Assembly (NCBI GenBank): GCA_036365515.1
Contig: CM070874.1
Coordinates: forward strand, 162,584,797 to 162,648,796
Source of the DNA: Torymus aiolomorphi
Taxonomy: Eukaryota; Arthropoda; Insecta; Hymenoptera; Torymidae
Direction of reading: 5' to 3'
DNA length: 64,000 nt
A program made the position numbers and the translations under genes. Position 1 is the stretch's first letter. The number at the start of each line of letters is the position of its first letter. Below are positions 9,528 through 20,020 of the stretch, one piece after another. The notes under the pieces were generated by a model, which was given only the letters and a program-made list of their open reading frames with translations, had not been told where the DNA came from and searched no databases.

Positions 9528-10774
9528 CTAGGACAGGTGCATGCGTGAGTTATACTTTAATTCTTTAAAGGCTTTCTGCTGTTCTTCCCCCCAGTGCCAT
9601 TTGGCCTTTTTCTGCGTTAATTTATTCAATGGAGCAGCTATAGTGGAGGCATTGGAAATAAAACGTCTGTACCAGGATACTATCCCCGTGAACCGTCTTA
9701 GCTCCCGCACATTTCTAGGTTCGATCAGAGCCTTAAGGGCTGCGGTCTTTTCAGGATCTGTCCGTATCCCTTCCAGGTCTATCATGTGCCCTAAGTATTT
9801 TAACCGTGTTCGGCTAAATTGACATTTATCCCAATTGGGTTTCAACTTTGCTTGTCGAAGTCTTCGCAAGACTTCCCGCAACAATCGTTCATGCTCTTCG
9901 AAGGTCGACGTGACGATGATGATGTCATCGAGGTAGCAGAAGACGTTGGGCTCCAATTCGGGTGTGATGATGCTGTCGATAAGGCGTTGAAATGCAGCAG
10001 GGGCTGACTGCAAACTGAATGGCATCACCCTAAATTGCATCAAGCCGCGATTCGGTACGGTGAAGGCGGTAAGTGGTTTGCTGTCCTCGGTGAGGGGTAT
10101 CTGCCAATACTCATTTCTTAGATCGATGGTGGACAGATATCGGACCCCGAGCAACTTGTCTAGCGTCGCATTGACTTGTGGCAGCGGATACGCATCCTTC
10201 TCAGTTACCTGATTCAATTCACAAAGTCTATGCAGAACCGATACTTCCCTTCCTTCTTCTTAGCCAACACTACTGGTGAACTCCAGGGGCTGTCTGACGG
10301 TTCAATTACGCCTTCCTCTAACATCCGGTTGACCTCCTCGTCCATGATCCACTGCATTGCCGGGTTACGGGGACGGTAGCGTTGCTTGATTGGTGTAGGA
10401 TCCGTCAGCTTGATTCGGTAAGAGGTGAGGTGAGTGGGCCTCGTGAGGGCGTCGAACCTCACTTTCTCGCTGGCAATTAATTCCTCGATATGTGCACGTT
10501 CGTCTTCAGAGAGCTCGACAAACTCTACGGATGAGTCGATAGTGCACAAACTACACCCCGGGGCTGGTACAGTGGGGGTAAGTACTTGTCCATCGAGGAT
10601 TAATTGCACTCCCATCTTCTGCAGAGTATCCATCCCAAGAACTTCATGGCCGAGGCGTTGCATTGTCAGAAAAGTGCAAGTCATTTCTTTCCCGGCTATC
10701 AAGCAAGTGCCGGTCACGCTGTGATCAAGTTGGGTTTTCGTGTTGTCCGCCATGGTAGCCACGATCTGCGTCAA
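9528..10774 (-). pseudogene. pol: Gypsy reverse transcriptase, frameshifted
   Basis: Two overlapping minus-strand frames (10214-10774 and 9528-10217) hold the RT. The upstream one ends in KYRFCIDFVN; the downstream one has PLPQVNATLDKL, FRVMPFSLQSAPAAFQR and the catalytic CYLDDIIIV. The frame change at about 10215 lies inside the RT between the first conserved blocks, so the enzyme is broken. The upstream frame also includes the LGMD segment ending the protease. Nothing here has drifted far, so the decay seems moderate. Confidence 0.85.
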
Positions 10775-10777
10775 GCG

Positions 10778-11124
10778 CTACTCCCAGCCACAGGCGATGC
10801 ACCAGTCTGAAATGCACGGGTGTATGAATGAACTGACTGCACCTATATCGATCAAAGCGTTGAAGATTTTTCCGTTCACATCCACGGGGAGGTAGCGACG
10901 GTAGTCGGTTGATTCTGGGCTCGGTCTCCGGCCGCTGGTGGGTTGAGCCGACTGTCGTTTTCCGCTGGCAGGCCATGACAGTTCCTGGTGAAGACACCAT
11001 CCTTCCCACATACGGAGCAGAACAAGCGTGGCGCATTGCGACACTCTCGGCGGGTGTGCTCACGTTGTTTGCACCGCCAACAGTGTTCGCGACGATCGTA
11101 TCGAACTGACTCTCCGGCGGCCAT
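10778..11124 (-). pseudogene. gag-pol: Gypsy nucleocapsid zinc knuckles and protease active site
   Basis: One frame (10876-11124) has a canonical C-x2-C-x4-H-x4-C knuckle, CWRCKQREHTRREC, followed by a second, CSVCGKDGVFTRNC, in which the histidine is replaced by valine. The overlapping frame (10778-11044) has ALIDIGAVSSFIH, the position of the aspartic protease D-T/S-G-A motif, with isoleucine for the T/S. Both changes point to loss of function. Confidence 0.7.
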
Positions 11125-11475
11125 GACAGGAATGGTGGGGTTAACGGTGACCCCGACCTTCTACTCTTTACGGACCTCCTGCAGGATGGCGTCATGTTCC
11201 TCGACCAGCTGCACCAGGCTGGCCATGTCTTGCACTTGCTATCGGTGTATGTGCAATCGGTACTCGGGCCGCATTCCATAATATAAATTGTCCATCTGTT
11301 CATCTTGAGAATAACCCCCGCGCCTTCTCATTAACGTCTGCAGGGCAGTGACGTAGGAGCGGACGGATTCATGGGGTTTCTGGACACGCTCAGCTACCTG
11401 TCGGCTGAGCAGATGTCGTTCGGATGGCGCTAAGTAGAACCCTCGCAGGGCTTCTTCGAAGGTGGTCTAGGTGTG

Positions 11476-12127
11476 TCATTGACTCGCTACATTCCGGTAC
11501 CATTGCAGGACGTCTCCTCGAAGAAGTTCCAGCAGTCCCTGCAGAAGTTTCTCATCCGTCACCCCGTATGCTGCTCGCAATTCCTCTACCCTTTCAAGGA
11601 AAGAGTATACGTCTTTTCCATCAAAGTGACAGTTCCATTTGCGCATTTGGTCTACCACTCGTCTGGATTCATTTCCTGGGAGGAATTCCGGGAAGTAGGC
11701 TGGCGCAAACACCTGCTGTCTGGGGATCGGAGTAGACATGAGAGGCATTTGGTGGTGATTGCTCCGGGTAGCTGTGGTTACGGTATTCGGAGCGCTATTT
11801 ACATTTGTCGGGGCGCTTGTGGAGGTGGCTAGGGTGCTGATTGGAGTTGTAGTTGCACCAATCGTTTGGCTTTCCCGGAGCGGAATCATTGTCGGAGCCG
11901 GCTTCTGTTCCATCTCGCTATCGCGGGTTTTGTCCGCTTCTTCGTTGTAGCCTTCTGGGTCGGTAGGTTTATCTTGGAACTGTCTTTCATTGGCTCGTAC
12001 ATATGCCACTAAATGCTGTCTGAGGACCGCTACGGAACCCTGGAGATCACACTCGCATCGCTCCAGTTCGGCGATGAGCTCATCTTTCGGCAGGCGGTAG
12101 ACCCAGGAGACTCGTATGATGGCGACG
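11476..12127 (-). pseudogene. gag: Gypsy gag, N-terminal and capsid part
   Basis: The frame begins downstream of a TAA at about 12140 without a clear ATG. It contains a SAP-like stretch (LPKDELIAELERCECD), an acidic/low-complexity linker, then a capsid-like region (FPEFLPGNESRRVVDQMRKW through LLELLRGDVLQWYRN) known from insect Gypsy gag. In the usual family this protein builds the virus-like particle. The link to the zinc-knuckle frame at 11124 is interrupted. Confidence 0.65.
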
Positions 12128-12400
12128 AGCGACCTTCTACGAGCTTACAATATGGACTTATTCACTAGCTTACAAATAATGGATAGAACCTCACAACTAT
12201 GTACAATACTTAAATTCAAGGGCTGACAGGATTCTCTTTATTTCGAGCCCATACAAACTTAAATCTAGTTTACAGGAATTTAAAAATACCAATGATAACA
12301 AAAAAAGCGGAGTAGACTTAGTTCTAGAGTCGCAAGGTACAGATTCGCGGGCGTTGCGCTATTCGATGCGGTTAAATGCGTTTTCTGGTAAGACAAAACG

Positions 12401-12418
12401 GTCCCTGTTCGGGCGCCA
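12401..12418 (-). promoter_or_regulatory. Primer binding site, tRNA-Lys type
   Basis: On the minus strand it reads TGGCGCCCGAACAGGGAC, the 18-nt complement of the 3' end of tRNA-Lys used by lentiviruses and some Gypsy elements. It starts directly next to the LTR end at 12419, fixing the LTR boundary and the direction of the element. Confidence 0.85.
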
Positions 12419-13880
12419 TGTAACGGTATGACTCCGCCCCCTGCCGGACGCTCAATAGTTTTCCAGAGTTCACTGGTGGGGGGGGGGGATAAGGAGGTTC
12501 AGGTAGCTTGAATAAAGTTACAAGATACTATTTTAACAAAACAAATAACAAGAATATAAGTTTATTCACGGAGTGAGAGAATATAACATATGTAAACAAT
12601 AATTGGTAATAACAATAATAAAAGTGGTTAGGTTGTCTGCCACACCAAGATTAAGCCATCTGAAACACGCAAGACCAGAAAACGCACTTACTACGGATCG
12701 TTATTACAGTTCGCACGCTAACGTCCTCTCGCGGTGGGCGGTTTTCCGAGGATAGGTATCGAACGCAGGGTGGTTACAAGGTGCGACCTGGAGATAGTCG
12801 GGGAGAACGGTGTTTGTAACGTCAGTACGTCAGTAGCGAGGGTGTTCCGTGTTCTGCCGTCTAGGAACGGGTCAGCTACTCGCCTAGACACGTGTGTGCA
12901 CGAGGCCAAGGCGAGGATTCATCCAGGAGCCAATCGTTCCTGGCCCGTGTGTGCACGATGGCAGGGACGCGGCTGGTTCCGATGTTCCGCTGTCTACGAA
13001 CGGTGTCACTCTCCTAGGGACGTATGTGCACGGCGGTAGGGACACCTCGTGTTCCGGTCTTCCTGGAGATTACGGGTCTGGATAGGTTCGCGTTCCTCTG
13101 GTGCCGTGTGTGCACGATCACCAGTGAAACTGCACCGTTCCGGGACTATCCTGACCTACTCCGTATGTGCACGATCGTAGGAAAGGAATGAGTCCTAGTC
13201 CTCCAACGTTCCTGTTCCGGATAGTCTAGGAAACCCCAGGTACACGTGTGTGCACGTTGTAGCTGGTGTTCGTATTCCAGGAGTCACTCTGGCCCTAGCG
13301 ACGTGTGTGCACGACGTTAGAGTCAGCGGCAATTCCGGAGAGAGTCGGTCAATCTAGGTCTTGTATGGTTCGTGGACAACTCGTGTAAGCTCGTCTAGAT
13401 ACCGGATAGTTCGTGGCGGAGAGGATAGACGTGTGCTCCGGACTTTCTAAGGCTGCGGTCGACGTCGGAGACGGATCGGACGTCGCACTTGGAAACGTGG
13501 CGGCAAGGAAATAATGAAAACGGAGTGTTCGGACGAATTAGCCTGTGTATGCACAGTGCTAAAGGGTGATTAGTGAGGATGGAAACTGGAGAACGGTCGG
13601 TAAAGGTCTGTCTCACACTGGAGAGTGCCGGATTTATATATGCTAATTTTCCCACGCAAAACTGCGCGCGCGACTGTGGCGGCAGTATGGTCGTTTCTGC
13701 GCGAGTTGCTCCGCGCGTCGAGGTTGTGACGCGTCTGCGCGAAGCAGGCCGAGTGCGCCCGCGCGCGAGTTAATTACTAACCTAAACGACACCTATGACT
13801 CGGCGACTTTTCGCCGTGCGAAGCTAACCTACCATGACGCGGTGATTTCGCAACGAAGGAGCGGAGCCTTCATTGCAACA
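12419..13880 (-). repeat. 5' LTR of the Gypsy element (~1.46 kb)
   Basis: One edge (TGTAACGG at 12419) is set by the adjacent primer site. The other edge is placed at ...TTGCAACA (13880), giving TG...CA ends; it lacks a second LTR for confirmation. It contains a run of seven Gs (12480s), many GTGTGTGCACG boxes and GC-rich sequence. No coding frame inside is convincing. Confidence 0.6.
12891..13556. repeat. Spaced array of CGTGTGTGCACGA boxes inside the LTR
   Basis: Copies of CGTGTGTGCACG or the variant CGTATGTGCACG start at 12891, 12946, 13021, 13105, 13162, 13245 and 13302, with a weaker one at 13543. Spacings are 55, 75, 84, 57, 83 and 57 bp. Between them runs a degenerate unit with repeated GTTCC and TAGG. 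The array is a candidate multi-site protein-binding (enhancer or insulator-like) region. Confidence 0.7.
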
Positions 13881-16401
13881 CAATGATGTAATTTAATACA
13901 ACAGACCCCCTAAGACGAGTTCTTATACCCTTGTTAAAGTTAGAATTTATGGAGCCAAACTAATCTTATGAGCAGAATCTACCTGCCCACATCGCTTTTA
14001 ACATACACACTACACTTTTTTTAAGTTTTCCCTTAGTTCCTTGTTCACCCATTCCCTCACATCCTAGGGCAGATATTCTTGAATCACTGCTAGAGCTACA
14101 GTAGCAGTAAAGTAGGGTTGGCCGATCTAGGTTGGCGATACTACCTGGATGCTAATCTGCTTACAATAATTTAATTAGTTTTCAACCGGTTTTGGCCGCA
14201 AATGCCACTAGATATAGATCCGCCTTGAAGATAAATATGTAGATAAATTCAGAACTGAAATCAAAGAAAATAATATCAATTTAATTTTACTATCAGAAAA
14301 TACTTCAAAGACAATAAAATATATAGTCCAAACTATTCCATCTTTATATCAGTAGCTAGTTTTATTACTAATTTAAAAAAAAAAAAAAAAAAAGAAAATA
14401 AACAAGGTCATGCAATTTAAAACAAATAAAAGTCTTAATAATTAAAACAAAAATACACCACACGCCTCAAGTTTCTGCCTTTTTCACAACAAGAAATAAT
14501 CAGGAAATGGAAACACAGGGGATCCTTGTTGATTTGTTAGATGAAAGTTTTGAAATTTATTTTTATCAAAGCTTCTAGTACGTAAACAAGATGTGGCTGC
14601 TTGATATTCCATGACATGTTGATGTAGCATATGACGACCTATATAACAAATTCAATTTTTTTATTAGTTTATAAAATCAATTTTTAATTAAATAATAAAA
14701 AATAATAAATAATCTAAATTATTATTACAATCAATTAATTTATTGTTTTGATACACTCGTAATTGATTAATAAAAATATTTTTTTACCCAATTCACTTAA
14801 AAGTAATCTAGTGAAGATAAATTTCATACTATTTATACGTAAACGCACTTTAATACAAAAAACTGTACCAAACTGTTCTCAATCTCAAATAAGTATATTT
14901 TGTACAGATTTAGCAGAAATTGACACAAATTCAAACACTCTGACACTCTTTAACACAATTTGGGATAAATAATTTTTTAACTATTAAAAATAAATATAAT
15001 TTCAATTTTGACATAATTCTACACAATTAAACACACTTTGGCATACTTTTGCACAGATTTACACAATGTGGCACAAATTATTGTTCACATATTTAAAATA
15101 AAAATATATATAGTTTATTAACAATAATTTTAAATATTTAAAAATATGGCTAAACTCAATTTAAAAAACCGCTGCCAATTCATTGGCACGTAGCTTCCTC
15201 AAAACAATTTTTTGATTCTTTTTATTAAATTAAAATTCGAAAAATAAATTTTTCACGAAAAAAATTGGAAAAATTTTATGGAAAATATTAACTTGTAATT
15301 TTTTCATGGCTATTCATTGAGGTTCCATTTCCAATTTATTTGTTTGTGATTTTAATTCTTATATGAATGGAAAACAATCTTCTTCAAGTTCTATTCTTCA
15401 TCAAATTTTTCTTCTTCAAGTCCACTGTCAACGGCTTCTCCTCGTACTTTGGTTCGAAATAAAAAAATATTCTAAAGTTGTTCTTTGATTGTGTTTAACT
15501 CAAATATTTCTGAAATTTATGAACCAATCATTTTGCCAAAAGAACTCATCCGAGAACTATCAATAATATACCTCTACAATGAATTTTGAAGCGAATAAGA
15601 CAATTTTACTCTTGTAATAGTTGAACATATAAAACTCATTTTTTTTCATTTTTCAATTTTTACGTTTTTGTTAATAACAAAAGAACCGTGATAGCTAGAG
15701 AATTAATTTTTCTTAGAAAATATAGGTAATTTAATTCTCTTTCGAATGCCACCCACCCTATTTAGATACATAGAGCCATTCTCGATAAATTACGATTTAA
15801 AAAAAAATTGAAAAAAATGTTAACCTTAAATATCTCCAAATTTATGGATCAATCCTTTTCCCCAAAGAACTCACTCGATTGGTATACAAAATCTACCCCT
15901 ACAAAGAATTTCAAAGTGATTAAGCCACTTTTACTATAGTTATTGAACGACAAAAAAATCACTTTTTTTATAAATATTTTTTTTCTCAAAAAATAATGAA
16001 TAAAAAAACCTAAAAATTTAGTAAGTTATAGTACTTCATATCCTTTATAACCAAAAAAATATTCATGTTAATATCTTTTTTTAATTTCAAAATATAACCT
16101 ATTTCCAAAAAATTACGTTTTCATCAATAACTTATAGACGAAATATAGCTACCGACTTTTTTTTTTTTAAATTGTAGATAATTTTATCCTACATACAGAG
16201 AATTCATGATATATAAACAATATTTGTTCTAAATATTTAAAAAATCGAAAATAAAAATTTTGAAAATTAAAAAATGGCTAAAAAAAAAATTAAATTTTAC
16301 AAAAATAGAATATTGACCCCAATTGTGGAAGCAAAATCTAACAAAATGATCACTCTCCCGTTAAAATCGGTCGAGTAGATCATGAGATATCAGCGTATAC
16401 A

Positions 16402-16402
<1 letters not shown>

Positions 16403-16487
<85 letters not shown>
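16403..16487. repeat. (CA)n microsatellite
   Basis: An almost pure CA repeat of 85 bp with one short interruption (AGACAAA) in the middle. Confidence 0.95.
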
Positions 16488-16488
<1 letters not shown>

Positions 16489-16589
16489 CCATACGGACAT
16501 TTTCTAAAAATAGTGTATTTCGATTCCAAATTTGCTAAATAACATTTCTAACACATTATCTCATAAACTTTTTTTTTTACTATCACAAA

Positions 16590-16608
16590 GCTTCCTCTAG
16601 GAGGAAGC
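16590..16608. repeat. Perfect 8-bp-stem hairpin
   Basis: GCTTCCTCTAGGAGGAAGC can pair over eight bases with a three-base loop. The same GCTTCCTC word occurs at about 15192, so this may mark the end of a small non-autonomous element. Confidence 0.4.
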
Positions 16609-17835
16609 AATAAATAATAAAAACACTTGACTACAGCTAAACACAAATAAGTTTTAATCAATAAAACACAACAACTACTTAAAAATGTATAAAAAGTTAC
16701 ATTACTACCAATTAATAAAGAAAAAAAGGAATTTTAAAGTATAAACAATTATATACCTTATATAATTTTAAAGTATGAACAATTATATACTTTGCATACC
16801 CTCGTAACCTCTTTGTTGCATACAACAGTTATCTCTAAGAGCGAATAAGTATTAGCATTGTCACCACAATATTTCATTACTGCTCTCATGCTGTTCTTGA
16901 ACAATTGAAAAACGATGGTGCAAGTGACACGTATACTATTTTTAAATCATGCCCACAGTCAAGTTCTGCAAAACAATACAAAGAGAATAACATATTAGTA
17001 TACTACATAATCATTTGTTATAGAAAAAAGGCTTCAATATGAACAACAATCAAAATAAATAAAATCACAAATGCTAACAAAAAAAATTTTTTTAATTTTT
17101 TTATTTTACTGCAACTGTAACTTTAATTAGCACTTTGAAAAAATTTTATGTTAAGAGTTAAGGCAGTAATAAAATATAAATGCTGTAACTTCTAAAACTT
17201 GTGCTATAATATCTTTAACAGGTAACCAGCTAATCGATCTTTCAAAACAAATTTCAAGTAAAGACTGATTTTTTTTTCATTTATAATAATAAATTCTTAT
17301 TGTATTAACATACATAAAAATCTGAATTCTTTTTCATTAGCACAAAAGAAGCAAAGAACAACAGATGGTTTCATTTGTATCATTAATATGCAGCTAACAA
17401 TTTTGCAGTGATATGTGACATCAATTTCTGCATCATTATCTTCTGATTTTTTTTTGGTCTAAACTTTCGCATCGTAAGTCATATGGAAATATAGAAATAT
17501 TACTTCATCACCAATATAACCAAAATATAAAAAGCATAACTCAGCTTTATATCAATTAATCATAAAAACTCAGAAAATTAAAATGAAGTCTTCAGGCTTT
17601 TAATATAAATAAATTTAATTTCACTTAATCATAGTAAAAATGTATCAAAAGCAATAATGTCTTTTTTAGATATTTTCAATGGGCTTTTTCCCATTAATTT
17701 CAGCTGTGGTTACACTCTCAACATATTAAAGCATTACGACATCGTTAATTACCAATACATTATCAAGAAAAACATAAATTATGACAGAACTTCATTCATC
17801 ATGTACAACTATTTCATCAATACGTGAACAATAAT

Positions 17836-18176
17836 ATTTAGGCCAAACTACTACTCTATAATGTAGAACACAACTTTAATTAGCATTACATAGCTCAAAC
17901 TTTTCTTAAAATATTTGATAATAATTTAGTAGGATGCAACATGTCCAGAATTTTAATCCTTTTAATAACTGAATGAATTACAATGAGATATATATTTTTA
18001 TGATAAATCGCACGATTTTACCGTGTTTCTAATATAAAGTAAAATAAGAAATAAAGCGCACTATAAATAACAATGTTTTACATAGATGCATAGAAAACAA
18101 TAATTATTTTGAAGATTTATTATCAAAGAATTAAAGAATTAAATAGTCAAATGCAGATAACAGATTCAATATTAAC
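17836..18176. repeat. Direct repeat copy 1 (~340 bp), downstream of the NASP-like pseudogene
   Basis: The sequence from TTTAGGCCAAAC to AACAGATTCAATATT is repeated nearly word for word at 18782-19122. Differences are single substitutions and small indels. The two copies lie in the same orientation. Confidence 0.8.
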
Positions 18177-18717
18177 CTAAGTTTTACTGCAAGAAAGCAC
18201 GTTCTTATGCCCTTAATCAAGAAACTTATATTTTTAAACAGTAATTTTGTTTAAATTATTTAATAAATACCTAGTAAAAAAATAGTTTTGTTGCAGAAAA
18301 TAAATTGCCACAATAGAATAACAATCTACATTACTTCTGTATTTTTATTTTTTTTTATCTCTTTTTAATCTTTGTTTGTACCAGAAAAATGTAGAAAATT
18401 TTTAATGTTTAAATGTGCTCAGAGCATTTGAATTGAGAAAATGACAACTACGATTAATCAGAAAAATGCCTACTCGTTTTTGTTAGGATGTAATATAATA
18501 AGAACTTACAGTCTAAACTTTACAAAGATATTTTTCCTTTAAGATAAAGTCGCATCATCCATTATTTTTTAATTGTATGACTTACCTTACCATTTAAAGG
18601 CGAATCTCTTCAAAAAAAAGAAAAATTATTTTCTGTACCATCATCAATAAAACGCCAAACGACAAGCACCCAGACCGATTGAAAAAGGCCAGAAATACGT
18701 TCAAATATATCTTCTTA

Positions 18718-19480
18718 TCTACGCAGCTTTCTCCATCACTGGCTTCTTGCACGGCAACCCGGAGGTCTTGGAGTCGTCATCAATAATATTTAGGCCAAAC
18801 CACTCCTCTGTAATGTAGAACACAACTTTAGTTAGCATTACATGGTTCAAACTTTTCTTAAAATATTTGATAATAATTTAGCAGGAAGCAACATGTCCAA
18901 AATTTTAATCCTTTCAATAATGGAATGAGTTACAATGAGATATATATTTTTATGATAAGTCGCGCGATTTTATCGTGATGTCTCTAATATAAAATAAAAT
19001 AAGAAATAAGGTGCACAATAAATAACAATGTTTTACATAGATACATAGCCAACAATAACTATTTTGAAGATTCATTATCAAAGAATTAAATAAATAGTCA
19101 AATGCAGATAACAGATTCAATATTGTCACTGGCTTCTTGCACGGCGACCCGGAAATCTTAGAGTCATCCTCGGTTTTCCTTTTCTTTCTCACCAGATGTG
19201 AGATATCACTCGCTGATTTAGCCTCCACCAACGCGCCAGCTGTTGTTGCCGCCGAAGAAGATGCACCACTGCTGCTACTGATACGCTCGTCACTAGGTCC
19301 AGCGCCGTTGGAGCAGCTGCCCCAGGCGACCTTGCTCTTGATACCTTCAATGATGTCATGATGAGCTTGCACGCCTACTGCTTGAACTCACGCATGTCAG
19401 TGATCTTGTCCTGGCAATCCCCAGCATGCAGCAGTTCCTTGAGTTCCTTCACGTACGGATAAGGAATAAGGCATGGAATA
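18718..19480 (-). pseudogene. NASP: NASP-like (histone chaperone) pseudogene, 3' end, with duplicated tail
   Basis: Minus-strand frames give ELKELL at about 19440, then DIIEGIKSKV, a serine/alanine-rich linker, and DISHLVRKKRKTEDD with a KKPV end. The SDISHLVRKKRK block plus the preceding ELKELL region is how I recognise the C-terminus of NASP, a histone H1/H3 chaperone. A TAG follows EFKQ at about 19380 and the reading changes frame, so the copy is broken. The last codons occur twice: once at 19123-19180 and again at 18718-18780, where they continue to a stop (PVMEKAA then TAG). Between them sits a second copy of a downstream 340-bp sequence. No introns are seen, so a processed pseudogene or a damaged last exon are both possible. 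Confidence 0.55.
18782..19122. repeat. Direct repeat copy 2 (~340 bp), inserted between duplicated NASP ends
   Basis: This is the second copy of 17836-18176. It separates the two copies of the NASP-like coding tail, which identifies a tandem duplication of a unit holding repeat plus coding end; the second unit lacks the ~540 bp found at 18177-18717. Confidence 0.8.
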
Positions 19481-20016
19481 AGGATTAAGGAATATAGTGA
19501 CAGCGGAACGGGCATGCGTGCAGTTGTGAAATGAAATTCGAATACTTTAAATTATTTAAATATTTAATATTATTCAAATAAATATTTCTTCGAGTCTACT
19601 AATTTTTTTCCTGTGTATTTATTGTGCGAAATTTAATCCATTTCAGAGAGTGAGGTTGTAGCGTTGTATACAATTTGTTCACTCACTAATAAGCTAAACA
19701 TCGGCACATCAGCATACCCGACGCTTAACGATTTTTTTTAAAAATTCGCATTAATTTACTCGCACTTATCTCTTCAGCTGACTCATTCCTCTTCTTCTAT
19801 TTCCTTAATGTTTACATCAGCGATATACTCAGAAAGTGGTACCTGTATCGCTCGATATTAAGGATAAAATAAATCGTATGAAAGAGTGTTGTCATCTACA
19901 GGAAATCTGCACCCTAGGTAAAACCAAATGGAAACCTGCAATGGGAAGTATTTAATGAGAATCACATGAGAGTATTAGAAAGTTTACTTAGACGGAGATG
20001 TAAGTAGTAGAAACTT
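19481..20016. other. Spacer between the NASP-like pseudogene and the piggyBac-like element
   Basis: It is AT-rich with a short GGAATAAGG-type repeat at 19455-19495. I see no gene. Confidence 0.5.
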
Positions 20017-20020
20017 TTAA

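Larger units (their letters stand above)
8432..13880 (-). mobile_element. Decayed Ty3/Gypsy element, tRNA-Lys primed, 3' end lost
   Basis: Reading on the minus strand, the order is LTR (12419-13880), tRNA-Lys-type primer site (12401-12418), gag, zinc knuckles, protease, RT, RNase H and integrase. The integrase stops abruptly at about 8432, so the rest of integrase and the downstream LTR are missing. Several frame changes separate the domains. Order and motifs are those of Ty3/Gypsy; the clade is not certain. Confidence 0.85.
13881..17835. other. AT-rich gene-poor stretch with simple repeats
   Basis: No frame here has a recognisable domain. It holds an A-run (about 14374-14392), a region rich in ACAC-AATT words (14910-15090), a CA microsatellite and a short hairpin, listed separately. 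It may include old decayed elements between GGCACGTAGCTTCCTC (about 15187) and the hairpin at 16590. Confidence 0.5.

Noticed and set aside
16403..16487. CRISPR or other array
   Set aside because: Simple CA microsatellite; no spacer structure anywhere in the window.
16590..16608. Helitron 3' end
   Set aside because: The hairpin is good but no CTRR end follows and no TC start was found.
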